A stretch of DNA of 64,000 bases from Alteromonas salexigens (GTDB lineage: Bacteria > Pseudomonadota > Gammaproteobacteria > Enterobacterales > Alteromonadaceae): assembly GCF_025628895.1 (NCBI RefSeq), contig NZ_JAOTJC010000013.1, positions 169,610 to 233,609 of the forward strand, in the 5' to 3' direction. The position numbers were made by a program, and so were the translations under genes. The first letter of the stretch is position 1. The number at the start of each line of letters is the position of its first letter. The notes under the pieces were generated by a model. It was not told the DNA's origin and did not search any database. It worked only from the letters and a program-made list of their open reading frames with translations. Of this stretch, positions 20,200-28,742 are shown one piece after another.

Positions 20200-21312
20200 C
20201 TACCAGCGCATAACAATGCGTGAAAACAAATCAGGCATCACCAAATATTGTACAGAATCAACCAAATTACGAGACCACACACCATCTTTATTGCCATTCG
20301 TTAGGTACACTATTACATAGTGGTCATCTAAATTTTCTTGAAATAATATTCTCACTCTCACGAGGCCCCCGCCATCGTGCCCTAGCTCTTGCCAGTTCCC
20401 AGCCTTGTTATAATCCCAACCAGATGCAAAGTATCCCTCATCACCATTGGATAACCGGTATGGTTGCCAGTAACCCATCAACGATTGCTTAGATATTAAA
20501 TGTCCTTGGGCTATCGCTGACAAAAACTTACTCAGATCACCTAATGTTGAATACGCATCTGCATGTGAAATCGAATAATCTGGAAAGGTGGCTTCATTTT
20601 CTTGAAGCGTGCTACCACTATTGGAATGATAAGCGGTAACGAGCCTTTGCTTAGGGACACTTTCTAACCCAAGCCACGTATTTTGAAGGTTTAGAGGCTT
20701 GAAAATTCGGCTATACACTAACTTACGATATGAAGTTTCAGTAACGCTCTCTATAACAGACTTAAGTAAGAGATAGTTAGTCTGGTTATACTGCATTTGC
20801 GCATCAGGCTCAAACAACATGGGAGCATTTCTTATGCGACTAATAGCAGTTTCAAACGAAACAGGAAATTTACACTCCTTGTTTTTACAGTTGTAGTACT
20901 CTGGTAAACCGGAGGTATGGTTTAACAATTGTTGGACTCGTATCTTCTGCCAATTAATAGGTAGATTATCAACATATTTGGATACGTAATCGGATAATTC
21001 TAATCTTCCTTCTTCGTGGAGTTGCATAACTATCGTGCTAGCAAAAAGCTTAGTTATTGAGTAGATGGGAAAAACTGCTTCGTTGCTAATGGGCTTTGCG
21101 CTATTTACATCGTTGATACCGAGGTTGTTACGAAACATAACTGCTTGATTGTGCATTATCATTAACGCTTGCGCAGGAATTCCATGCTTTTCTGAGTTTA
21201 CTTTGAGCTGTTCGTTTATTGTTTCACTTAACTCGGTTGTACTCGTGCTGCATCCAGCTAAAAAGATACTAATTAGAATAATAACAACTGTTCTTGCTCC
21301 AGTAGATTGCAT
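20200..21312 (-). CDS. Serine hydrolase lipoprotein, class C beta-lactamase-like family
   Basis: The 370-residue product starts with a lipoprotein signal (LAGC, Cys21), so it is probably anchored to a membrane facing the periplasm. The beta-lactamase/DD-peptidase fold is shown by SITK (Ser85, Lys88), the LLNHTSGLPEYY stretch and HDGG near the C-terminus (the third motif). The second motif, usually YSN, reads YNQ here, a possible change in activity. Such proteins are often esterases or peptidases rather than beta-lactamases. The gene is clearly AT-richer than its neighbours and sits between inverted repeats, which suggests transfer. Confidence 0.85.
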   Translation of the reverse strand: MQSTGARTVVIILISIFLAGCSTSTTELSETINEQLKVNSEKHGIPAQALMIMHNQAVMFRNNLGINDVNSAKPISNEAVFPIYSITKLFASTIVMQLHEEGRLELSDYVSKYVDNLPINWQKIRVQQLLNHTSGLPEYYNCKNKECKFPVSFETAISRIRNAPMLFEPDAQMQYNQTNYLLLKSVIESVTETSYRKLVYSRIFKPLNLQNTWLGLESVPKQRLVTAYHSNSGSTLQENEATFPDYSISHADAYSTLGDLSKFLSAIAQGHLISKQSLMGYWQPYRLSNGDEGYFASGWDYNKAGNWQELGHDGGGLVRVRILFQENLDDHYVIVYLTNGNKDGVWSRNLVDSVQYLVMPDLFSRIVMRW

Positions 21313-21556
21313 TGGTCAATTCCTTTGTACTAGTAGTAGTTTATTTTTCAGTCAGAGTAGTTTAACGAAAATTACATCAACCATACACGCTACTAGGAAC
21401 GCCACCTATTCAGAGTCCGTTGTTCGCACTTTGTTGCCGGAAAATTGTCAATGTGCAAAGGTCCGGTATACGTACAAAGCTTCCTGTGCACTCAAGCTAT
21501 GGCTATGGTGTCTCTAGCACAACAATGAAAATTCACTGTCCCCTAGTAAAAAACTT

Positions 21557-21607
21557 TCTCGATTTAAGTGACAACATCTATTAGTAATCTCAATTTGAGA
21601 GGCACAG
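21557..21607 (-). repeat. Two subterminal copies of the terminal-repeat core
   Basis: TCTCGATTTAAGTGACAACA at 21557-21576 and TCTCAATTTGAGAGGCACAG at 21588-21607 are 31 bp apart and resemble the core of the right terminal repeat (TCTCAGTTTGAGTGGCAACA, 21665-21684), in the same orientation. Confidence 0.55.
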
Positions 21608-21652
21608 CGTATTTTTTTGTATTTCATAGAGTATTGGATTTAATAGCGGCGG

Positions 21653-21689
21653 CTTGCCTGAGACTCTCAGTTTGAGTGGCAACAGCCAA
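21653..21689 (-). repeat. Right 37-bp terminal inverted repeat
   Basis: Read on the minus strand it begins TTGGCTGTTGCCACTCAAAC and ends AGGCAAG, matching 29 of 37 bases of 19972-20008. The following 172 bases up to the App1 gene hold no recognisable feature beyond the GC-rich AAAGCCGGCTTT palindrome near 21826. Confidence 0.6.
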
Positions 21690-21861
21690 GTATGGGCTTT
21701 CACACTGCGTTTAAATAGCGTGCCTGCCTTTTAAAACGAGGCAACGCTCAATAATAGGGTTTGCGTACGCATAGTCTATTTTCAGTCATGACAGTGGCAG
21801 AAGCGCTACTGTATCACCCGGTAAAGCCGGCTTTCGCCCGGAAACGCAACATAGTTACCCA

Positions 21862-22968
21862 TTACGTCTTTTTGGCCACATTACTTTTTACTGTTTGAAC
21901 CGCCTCCTCTGTCACCAGGTCCAGTGTTCGTGCGTGACCAGCGGCTTCTGCAGCGTCTTTAATAAATTTAAACGGCACGTTACAGGTCGCATATTCGTCC
22001 GCCGCACGGGTAATTTTTGCAGAGCGGGAGGTGGGATTGAGGTCGCGAATATACACAGCCGCAATTCTTTTGGGGTGCGCTTTGGCTATTTTTAAATAGG
22101 CATAAACATCATGTTGCCCAGAATCGCCTATTAATATTAACTTCAGGTGAGGATAAGTTTTTAAGATAGTTTCTATACGCTCGGTTTTATAGTTCTCATG
22201 GCCACTCTTAAACCAGCGATCCTCTCTTAATCCAAAGTCCTTTAGTAATACGGGCCCTTTGGGTAAGCCATTAATTTCAATAAACTCGGCTATGAGGTCA
22301 TAAATATTCCAGGGGCTGCTTGATACATAGAAAAAAGGGTTACCGGCATCTCCTGAGGCCCCTTGGTGTAAGGCGTTGTAAAATTCACAGGTTCCCGGGA
22401 ACAGTTCACGGCTGTGGGCGTTATTCAGTAATACGGTTTTCGTGTGTCGGAAAAAATTGGTGGCCCCTGTACGCATGATAGTGTCATCAACATCACTGAC
22501 AACGGCAAACTCCGCACTTTCGGGTGGCACGGATACCTCTGCAACACTGTGTGACTCGGCTTTTGGGAGCGCCGGATCAGCGGCGTGTAGTGTGAGGTTA
22601 GTCCAGGGCTGCTGCACACAATCGTCCGCAGGGTTTTGCCAGTGATAGTGAAAATACCCGTCCGCATCCGTCGTCACAGTTCGCTCGTCAGTGCCCAATG
22701 AGATGCTAATGTCCGTAAAGGGGATTTCATCGCTTCGATAACGGCGCATCATATGCACCAGGTTTTTCCAGCGACTGTCGTCAATGCTCCCCGCTACGCC
22801 TTTAGCTTCTAACAACCTGCCGGCAACCCATAATTCATCCGTCGTGCCATACGTGATATACGGTTGTACAATGACCGGTGAGTAGCCATACCATCGTTTA
22901 AAGCGATGTCTTAATTTATCCAGACGCCTTTCAAGGCGGTGCACCCAGTAGCGCGCGTGTTTTTGCAT
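21862..22968 (-). CDS. App1/DUF2183 family phosphatase (phosphatidate phosphatase-like)
   Basis: The 368-residue product has the DUF2183 (App1) catalytic core: FAVVSDVDDTIMRTGATNFF gives the HAD-type DxDxT motif, PFFYVSSSPWNIYDLIAEFI the second motif, and LILIGDSGQHDVYAY the third. Yeast App1 dephosphorylates phosphatidic acid to diacylglycerol. The N-terminal part (about 1-160) includes a beta-rich region (ISISLGTDERTVTTDADGYFHYHW) typical of bacterial members. Diacylglycerol is a WS/DGAT substrate, so a link to the storage-lipid genes is possible but they are 9 kb apart. Confidence 0.88.
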   Translation of the reverse strand: MQKHARYWVHRLERRLDKLRHRFKRWYGYSPVIVQPYITYGTTDELWVAGRLLEAKGVAGSIDDSRWKNLVHMMRRYRSDEIPFTDISISLGTDERTVTTDADGYFHYHWQNPADDCVQQPWTNLTLHAADPALPKAESHSVAEVSVPPESAEFAVVSDVDDTIMRTGATNFFRHTKTVLLNNAHSRELFPGTCEFYNALHQGASGDAGNPFFYVSSSPWNIYDLIAEFIEINGLPKGPVLLKDFGLREDRWFKSGHENYKTERIETILKTYPHLKLILIGDSGQHDVYAYLKIAKAHPKRIAAVYIRDLNPTSRSAKITRAADEYATCNVPFKFIKDAAEAAGHARTLDLVTEEAVQTVKSNVAKKT

Positions 22969-23489
22969 ACAAATCTCTATCAGCAGGAGAGGTTCAGGTG
23001 AAAATAGTGAACTGATGTTTCAAACTCTGACCGAAGCTCGACCACCGTCTGTGCTCAGGGCTTGAAACAAGATGTGATCAAACCGTCCCTCCTGCCATCT
23101 CAGTGACGATGAAAAGTCAGTTCATTTTCGTAAGTCTGCAGGAACGCTCCTAACAGGAGCTCGCATTCAACTTCCCACTACCTGATTGTTGTACTACGGA
23201 ATGAACGAAAGGGGTCAGAGTTTGTATTAATAAATATGATTGAATGCTTAAGTTCTACATCACAGCACTAGTGGAGTCCGAATTCGTCTCTCCGTTTCGT
23301 TGGCTATTGCGATATCTGTGAGTACCAAAAACGAGAATTCGGTCAACAAATAAAGTACGTTGTGGTTATTTTTCACGATGTTCAGATTGTTGGGGGTTTG
23401 CCTGTAGCGCTATACTTAGCGCGCAATGCAGTTAACACCCTCGTCGATTTGCCGCAACAATGACCCGAGGCTGGTTATGCGAGAGAATT
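22969..23489. other. Intergenic stretch with no gene; possible REP-type remnant
   Basis: No coding frame is convincing here. AAAGGGGTCAGAGTTTGTATTA at about 23209-23230 includes GGGGTCAGAGT, a motif I associate with the flanks of REP-associated (IS200-like, Y1) transposase genes; no such gene is nearby. The rest appears non-coding, and promoters for the App1 gene and the gene at 23490 must lie here. Confidence 0.3.
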
Positions 23490-23927
23490 ATGAAGCTATT
23501 TGATAACCCTTCTGCCACTGTTAAAAGCCGATATGGTCAATACCGCATCGCGGTAACAGGTAACATCGTTGCGGTTTGCGCCGGTGGGATGGCGGGAGAG
23601 AGCGCCATCGCCTCATACAGCCGCGATATGGAGGCTACAACGGCACTCCTTGACGGTCAACGATGGGCGTTTTTAGGGTTACTCCATGGGTCTGCTGTGC
23701 TGACTGGCGATGGCGAAGTTGCGTTGCAGAAATCGGTCGAGTGGCGCGCGGCGAGAGGCATGGCGGTTGGTGCTTTGGTAGTGGGTGACACCACTGTTGC
23801 GGCGCTGGTAACATCGCAGTTTGCTCGTATTTACGAAAATGCGGGTGTACCGTTAGGCGTATTCAGCGACGAAGATAGCGCGCTCGACTGGTTAGCGAGC
23901 CAGGGTTTTCACACTGCCCTCTCATAA
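23490..23927 (+). CDS. STAS/SpoIIAA-like domain protein
   Basis: I start at the ATG at 23490 (MKLFDNPSATVKSRYGQYRI), giving 145 residues; the frame extends to 23460 without a ribosome-binding site. The pattern of an N-terminal beta strand, GQRWAFLGLLHGSAVLTGDGE and a final VFSDEDSALDWLASQGF is typical of small SpoIIAA-like (STAS/SEC14) proteins. Their role in gammaproteobacteria is unknown; some bind lipids. It stands alone in the accessory region between fadR and nhaB. Confidence 0.65.
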   Translation: MKLFDNPSATVKSRYGQYRIAVTGNIVAVCAGGMAGESAIASYSRDMEATTALLDGQRWAFLGLLHGSAVLTGDGEVALQKSVEWRAARGMAVGALVVGDTTVAALVTSQFARIYENAGVPLGVFSDEDSALDWLASQGFHTALS

Positions 23928-24021
23928 TTAACGCCTGAAAGTTTTTATCTTCATCGCCTGTACCTGCACCGCATTCGGTACCAGAACATCTGACTATATA
24001 CCAACTGGCAACGGCGTTTTG

Positions 24022-24519
24022 TCAGCGCGTCTCCAATAGCAGCGGTGTATCTATAGCGAAAAACTGGCTGGCAGCCTGGATTAACGACTGTGCGGTGAGT
24101 GCCTCTACCCCATACACTTCCACCCGCTTACCGTGATCTTCACGCAGTGTTTTGGCCAGTAAATCAAAGTCCCCGTCCCCTGAGACCAGCACAATTACAT
24201 CGGCGTCACGGGCGGCGGCGAGTGCATCTATAGTAATGCCCACATCCCAGTCTCCTTTGGCAGATCCATCCTGCCGCTGAATATACGGTTTCAGCCTGAT
24301 TGAAAAGCCAATGCCACGCAGCACATTCTGAAACTGGCGTTGTTTGGGGTCATTGCGGTCGATGGCGTATGCATTGGCCAGCGTAACTTCCCGGTCGGCA
24401 GTAGCATGTCGCCAAAAGGTGTTGTAATCAAAATGCCGTTTATAACGTTCACGGGTGGTGTAATACACGTTTTGTACATCTACCAGTAAGGCAACTTTTT
24501 CCAAGGTCTGCTCCATCAT
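24022..24519 (-). CDS. NYN domain protein (LabA/DUF88-type PIN-like nuclease)
   Basis: The frame is open from a GTG at 24675, but the conserved domain begins at EKVALLVDVQNVYYTTRERY, so I place the start at the ATG pair at 24519/24516, giving 165 or 164 residues. Acidic residues expected for NYN/PIN metal binding are visible in LLVDVQN, GDWDVGITIDAL and LVSGDGDFDLLAKTL. NYN proteins are predicted ribonucleases. The upstream extension shows no family features, and neither start has a clear Shine-Dalgarno sequence, so the start is uncertain. Confidence 0.8.
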   Translation of the reverse strand: MMEQTLEKVALLVDVQNVYYTTRERYKRHFDYNTFWRHATADREVTLANAYAIDRNDPKQRQFQNVLRGIGFSIRLKPYIQRQDGSAKGDWDVGITIDALAAARDADVIVLVSGDGDFDLLAKTLREDHGKRVEVYGVEALTAQSLIQAASQFFAIDTPLLLETR

Positions 24520-24917
24520 TAATTCGGGGGAAGTGGCTTCGCCCGTAAACGCAGCCAATGCGCCTGACGCTGTCGGCTCATTAAGAATATTCGCTGTAGT
24601 GAAGCACACTCTGTTGGCCGACGACCAGCATTGTTTGACCATAAATCGTTGTTTTGGTGACTCAAGGGAAGTCACGAACGCGAGTCTCTGTCTGCCGCCA
24701 GGTCATCTTACGAGCGATTTGCGGCTAAATGCCCGCCATACTGGTGATGCTGCTTTCTCACTATTGAAAATTCATGTAGTCTTGATGGCGAGGTACCGCC
24801 AGGCAAAGAAAACCGCTATAAAACGATAACTTGGCGCTTTCACTTGCTATTGTAAGTGACTATAACTACAACAATACGCAACACTTGCCTACTTTTTAGT
24901 AGAAGGAACACAAACCT
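24520..24917. other. Spacer between the NYN gene and nhaB
   Basis: The first 155 bases could be an N-terminal extension of the NYN gene (GTG at 24675). The rest is non-coding. TCACTT and AAGTGA form a 6-bp inverted repeat at 24840-24859, 59 bases before nhaB, a possible operator or chance; AGAAGGAAC at 24900-24908 is the nhaB ribosome-binding site. Confidence 0.35.
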
Positions 24918-26501
24918 ATGCAGACCACTTTCTCCGCGGCTGTTTACCAGAACTTTCTCGGTCATGCGCCCGACTGGTATAAAAAAACCATCATTGCCTT
25001 TTTACTTGTTAACCCACTGATCTTCATGGCCGACCCCTATGTGGCGGGTTGGGCTCTGGTGATCCAGTTCATCTTCACCCTGGCAATGGCGCTAAAGTGC
25101 TACCCTTTGCAACCTGGTGGTCTGTTGCTCATTGAGGCCATGTTCATTGGCATGACCTCCCCCGGTCACATGATGCATGAAATTGAAGTGAACCTGGAAG
25201 TTATCCTGTTGCTGGTCTTTATGGTGGCCGGTATCTACTTCATGAAAGACCTGCTGCTGTACCTGTTCACCAAACTGGTGATTAAAGTCAAAAATAAGCT
25301 CGTGCTGTCACTGGCATTTATTTTTGCGTCAGCGTTTTTGTCTGCATTTCTGGATGCACTGACTGTCGTAGCGGTTATCATCGCGGTGGGCCTGGGCTTT
25401 TACTCTATTTATCATAAGGTGGCGTCTGGCAAAGAGTTTCACCATGACCATGATCACACCAGCGACGATGCCGTTCAGGATCTTGGCCGTCACGATTTAG
25501 AGAATTTCCGCGCCTTTCTGCGCAACCTGATGATGCACTCAGCGGTGGGAACTGCACTGGGCGGCGTTATGACGATGGTGGGAGAACCCCAGAACCTGAT
25601 CATTGCCGACAAGGCAGGCTGGGATTTTGTGGAGTTTTTCATTCGCATGTCCCCTGTCACCCTACCGGTATTCATTGCCGGCTTAGCCACCACCTTATTC
25701 CTCGAAAAAACCAAAGTATTCAGTTATGGCGCCCAGTTGCCTAAAAATGTGCGCGCCATTTTGGTGGACTACAGCGAGCATACTGACCGTAGCCGCACGC
25801 ACAGGGATAAGGCCAAACTGGTGGTTCAGGCCATTATCGGCCTGTGGCTGGTGGTTGGCCTGGCTACCCACATGGCTTCAGTGGGCTTAATCGGCTTATC
25901 AGTTATTGTATTAGCAACCTCTATGAGTGGCGTGATTGAAGAGCATGCGCTGGGTAAAGCCTTTGAAGAGGCGCTGCCCTTCACCGCTTTGCTATGCGTA
26001 TTCTTCGGCGTGGTTGCGGTAATCATTGATCAGGGTCTGTTCCAGCCGGTTATCCAGTGGGTACTGAGCTACGAAGGTGAAACACAGATGATCATGTTCT
26101 ACCTGGCCAATGGGGTGCTCTCGATGGTCAGTGACAACGTATTTGTCGGCTCCGTTTATATCACCGAAGTCACCGCAGCACTTGAAAACGGACAGATCAC
26201 CCGTGACCAGTACGACATGCTGGCAGTGGCGATTAACACCGGCACCAACCTGCCAAGCGTAGCCACGCCGAATGGTCAGGCTGCATTCCTGTTCCTGCTG
26301 ACGTCTGCAATCGCCCCTCTGCTACGCTTATCGTATGGCCGCATGGTGTATATGGCTCTGCCTTATACCATTGTGCTGACTATTGTGGGCCTGCTGGCCA
26401 CCTACATCGGTCTGACCGACGCTACCCAGTGGCTGTACGACATGCACTTTATCGAGCATCACAGCGCCACAGCGGTGAGCGCTGGCGACGATGGGCATTA
26501 G
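24918..26501 (+). CDS. nhaB: Na+/H+ antiporter NhaB
   Basis: The 527-residue product matches NhaB in length and in conserved stretches: the opening [24 protein letters not shown], the charged loop after [43 protein letters not shown] and [25 protein letters not shown]. About a dozen hydrophobic segments are visible. It exchanges sodium for protons across the inner membrane for pH and salt balance. dsbB follows 9 bases downstream, the same pair as in E. coli. Confidence 0.96.
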   Translation: MQTTFSAAVYQNFLGHAPDWYKKTIIAFLLVNPLIFMADPYVAGWALVIQFIFTLAMALKCYPLQPGGLLLIEAMFIGMTSPGHMMHEIEVNLEVILLLVFMVAGIYFMKDLLLYLFTKLVIKVKNKLVLSLAFIFASAFLSAFLDALTVVAVIIAVGLGFYSIYHKVASGKEFHHDHDHTSDDAVQDLGRHDLENFRAFLRNLMMHSAVGTALGGVMTMVGEPQNLIIADKAGWDFVEFFIRMSPVTLPVFIAGLATTLFLEKTKVFSYGAQLPKNVRAILVDYSEHTDRSRTHRDKAKLVVQAIIGLWLVVGLATHMASVGLIGLSVIVLATSMSGVIEEHALGKAFEEALPFTALLCVFFGVVAVIIDQGLFQPVIQWVLSYEGETQMIMFYLANGVLSMVSDNVFVGSVYITEVTAALENGQITRDQYDMLAVAINTGTNLPSVATPNGQAAFLFLLTSAIAPLLRLSYGRMVYMALPYTIVLTIVGLLATYIGLTDATQWLYDMHFIEHHSATAVSAGDDGH

Positions 26502-26510
26502 GAGAGCAGC

Positions 26511-27035
26511 ATGAGCGTGGTTCACTCTATTAGCCGCTGGGCAGAGCATAAGTCGTCGTGGCTGTTGTTATTTGCCTCAGCGCTGGCTTTACAGATCACT
26601 GCCTTGTACTTTCAGTACGGCATGGATCTGAAGCCCTGTATTATGTGCATCTATCAGCGCACTGCCGTGTATGGCATTTTGCTGGCAGGCTTGCTGGTAC
26701 TGATAGTCAATCACGGCCTCACCCGCTTGCTCGGCTTCGCGGGGTGGATTGTCTCTGCCGTCTGGGGTTACCTGTTGGCCACCGAGCATCTGGAAATCAT
26801 TAACGCCAGCAATCCGTTTTTCGCCAGTTGCGGCATAGAGCCAAACTTCCCCTCATGGGCCCCCTTGCACGAGTGGCTGCCAGCGATATTTGCGGCAGAA
26901 GGATTATGTGACGAAAACAGCTGGCAGTTTATGTCCATGGGCATGGCAGGCTGGATGCAGATTATCTTCGGCATTTACATTGCGGCCTTTGTCGTGGTGT
27001 TTGGGTGTCGGTTGTTAGATAAGAAGCCCTTTTGA
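26511..27035 (+). CDS. dsbB: Disulfide bond formation protein DsbB
   Basis: The 174-residue product has four hydrophobic segments and the two periplasmic redox loops of DsbB: CIMC (residues 43-46) and the Cys pair in FASCGIEP and EGLCDEN. DsbB reoxidises the periplasmic oxidase DsbA and passes electrons to quinone in the inner membrane. AGGAG lies 7 bases before the ATG. The gene is downstream of nhaB and its stop overlaps the likely start of the GNAT gene. Confidence 0.95.
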   Translation: MSVVHSISRWAEHKSSWLLLFASALALQITALYFQYGMDLKPCIMCIYQRTAVYGILLAGLLVLIVNHGLTRLLGFAGWIVSAVWGYLLATEHLEIINASNPFFASCGIEPNFPSWAPLHEWLPAIFAAEGLCDENSWQFMSMGMAGWMQIIFGIYIAAFVVVFGCRLLDKKPF

Positions 27036-27583
27036 TCGACCTCAGTATTTTACCTTCGCGGCTGCCGCCTTTGAAAACAGACGACAGCCCGGTCGCCATT
27101 GAGCGAATTGGAATGAAGCACGCTGAGGTGTTGTGCCGCGCTGGGCAGGCGTCGGCCCATCATGTAAAACCCTGGCTGGGCACCAGTCTGTGCCCTGTTA
27201 CGCCCGCCGCGACTAAGCACTGCATTGAGTCTCTTGATGCCAGTCGTCATCAGAATTACGGCATCACCTACTTACTGGTACAAGAAGACACCTGCCTGGG
27301 TATGGGGATCATCAATTATATTCATCCACTTCACCTTACCGGCAATCTGGGTTACTGGATCCGACCTGACGCCTGCGGCCAGGGCCTCGCTGTTGCCTTA
27401 TGCAAAGCGCTGCTTAAACTGGCATTTACGCAAATGGGGCTGAACCGGTTGGAATGTTTTATTGAGCCCGCCAATAAAGCAAGCCTGCGGGTAGCGGAGA
27501 AACTCGGCGCGGAGCGAGAAGGTCTGTGCCGTAAGCGTATTTTCGGGCGCGACGCCTTGCTTTACAGCTTAACGTCAGCCTGA
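27032..27583 (+). CDS. GNAT family N-acetyltransferase (RimJ/RimL-like)
   Basis: The 183-residue product opens at a TTG that overlaps the dsbB stop (TTGA), suggesting coupling. GNAT features include GNLGYWIRPDACGQGLAVALCKALLKLAF, where the acetyl-CoA loop lies, and LECFIEPANKASLRVAEKLGAEREGLCRKRIFG, the RimL-type C-terminal signature. Substrates of such enzymes are N-termini of ribosomal proteins or small amines; the exact one is unknown. An alternative internal start is the ATG encoding MKHAEVLC at 27113. Confidence 0.8.
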   Translation: MIDLSILPSRLPPLKTDDSPVAIERIGMKHAEVLCRAGQASAHHVKPWLGTSLCPVTPAATKHCIESLDASRHQNYGITYLLVQEDTCLGMGIINYIHPLHLTGNLGYWIRPDACGQGLAVALCKALLKLAFTQMGLNRLECFIEPANKASLRVAEKLGAEREGLCRKRIFGRDALLYSLTSA

Positions 27584-27584
27584 A

Positions 27585-28079
27585 CTAGCTTACATCTTCC
27601 AGCGGCCAAATCGCGATATAATCTTCAAAGTGCTCTAAATCCACATCGGTTTCAGACACGGTTTTATTGCGCACCGACATGCCTTTCTGATGCATCACAT
27701 GCTTTTTGCCTTTATTCAGCAACGGATGCCAGGACGGTAAGCCTCGTCCCTCGTGGAGGCGCCGATACGCACAGCTCGGGGGCATGAAAAAGATGTCTTT
27801 TAAATTGTCTTTAGTCAGTTTAACGCAGTCCGGCACCAGCTCGGTGCGGCGTTCGTACTGAGAACATGCACAACTTTTGGTGTTTAGTAACGAACACACA
27901 ATGTTGGTGTAATGTACCTGCTCTTCAGGGAATATTTCATCGGTGGATGCCGCTTCGTCTGCGTCATCGTCTTCGATAAATTTGTGCAGACAGCATTTAG
28001 CACAGCCATCACACAGTGACTCCCACTCTGCTTGCGACATTTCTGACAGTGACTTGGTTTCCCAGAATGGTGCGGACAT
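27585..28079 (-). CDS. ycgN: YcgN family cysteine-cluster protein
   Basis: The 164-residue product matches YcgN (UPF0260) in length and in its cysteine pattern: CDGCAKCCLHK, then CSLLNTKSCACSQYERR, then PDCVKL and PPSCAYRRLHEGRGLPSWHPL. The cysteines probably bind a metal or Fe-S centre, as in the wider YkgJ/CxxCxxCC group. Function is unknown. Its start overlaps the stop of ycgM by one base, the arrangement known from E. coli ycgLMN. Confidence 0.92.
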   Translation of the reverse strand: MSAPFWETKSLSEMSQAEWESLCDGCAKCCLHKFIEDDDADEAASTDEIFPEEQVHYTNIVCSLLNTKSCACSQYERRTELVPDCVKLTKDNLKDIFFMPPSCAYRRLHEGRGLPSWHPLLNKGKKHVMHQKGMSVRNKTVSETDVDLEHFEDYIAIWPLEDVS

Positions 28080-28741
28080 TAGCCAATTACCTTGGTTGAA
28101 ACGTGAAAATGGTCGGCCAACTCTGCCCGGACAACATCATTATTGTTAAGGGCGGCGACGCCCTTCGGCGTGCCGGTGAGAATAACATCACCAGCGTCCA
28201 GCGTGAACACGCCCGACATATGCGCAATAAGTTCGGGGATGGCATGCAGCATCATGGCAGTGTTTCCGCTCTGACGTTGCTGGTCATTTACTGTCAGCGA
28301 AAAGTGAATATCATCCAGGCGGGTGAATTGAGAAACCGGCACAAAGCCGGACAACGGGCAGCTAAAGTCGAATGCCTTACTGCGTTCCCACGGCAGTCCT
28401 TTCTGCTTGAGCGTCTGTTGCACATCACGCAGCGTCAGATCCAGTCCCAGCCCGATGCCCCAAATTGCGGCGAGCACCTCCCCCACTGAGGCATTGCACA
28501 GCGGTTGCTTTAATAATACCGCCACTTCCAATTCATTATGGCACTCGCCCTTTCCTTCCGGGATGCGCAGCGGGTTTTGCATGTGACAGAACGCGGCTTT
28601 CGGTTTCATAAACAGCAGAGGTTCTGCAGGGACTTCAGAGCGCATTTCATCAATGTGGTCATGGTAATTACGCCCCACACAGATAGCCTTCCCCACCGGT
28701 AAAGCGATGGGATTACCCAGATTGTCCTGGTGCATGTACAT
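28079..28741 (-). CDS. ycgM: Fumarylacetoacetate hydrolase family protein YcgM
   Basis: The 220-residue product has the FAH-fold signature: CVGRNYHDHIDEM, LLFMKPKAAFCHMQNPLRIP, ELEVAVLLKQPL, GIGLGLDLTLRDVQQTLKQKGLPWERSKAFD and VILTGTPKGVAALNNND. The acidic metal ligands of this fold are present. Members act on C-C bonds of acylpyruvates or related diketo acids; the YcgM substrate is not settled. It lies between the lytic transglycosylase and ycgN genes on the same strand. Confidence 0.9.
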   Translation of the reverse strand: MYMHQDNLGNPIALPVGKAICVGRNYHDHIDEMRSEVPAEPLLFMKPKAAFCHMQNPLRIPEGKGECHNELEVAVLLKQPLCNASVGEVLAAIWGIGLGLDLTLRDVQQTLKQKGLPWERSKAFDFSCPLSGFVPVSQFTRLDDIHFSLTVNDQQRQSGNTAMMLHAIPELIAHMSGVFTLDAGDVILTGTPKGVAALNNNDVVRAELADHFHVSTKVIG

Positions 28742-28742
28742 G

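Larger units (their letters stand above)
19972..21689. mobile_element. Putative non-autonomous transposon-like element carrying a serine-hydrolase gene
   Basis: A 1.72-kb AT-rich segment is bounded by 37-bp imperfect inverted repeats (29 of 37 identical, no gaps). Similarity stops abruptly on both sides of each repeat. Further copies of the repeat core lie just inside each end in the same orientation as that end: one on the left (20070-20087) and two on the right (21557-21576, 21588-21607). Several binding-site-like repeats per end are typical of elements mobilised by TnsB/TniA-type transposases. No transposase is inside and I see no convincing target-site duplication, so it would depend on an enzyme encoded elsewhere or be a fixed relic. 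The non-coding parts (19972-20199 and 21313-21689) hold only these repeats. Confidence 0.55.

Noticed and set aside
19967..21694. Target-site duplication flanking the putative element
   Set aside because: The bases just outside (GGGAT on the left, GTATG on the right) do not match, so insertion by cut-and-paste transposition is not shown.
24840..24859. Six-bp inverted repeat before nhaB as an operator
   Set aside because: Too short to separate from chance, and no regulator gene lies nearby.
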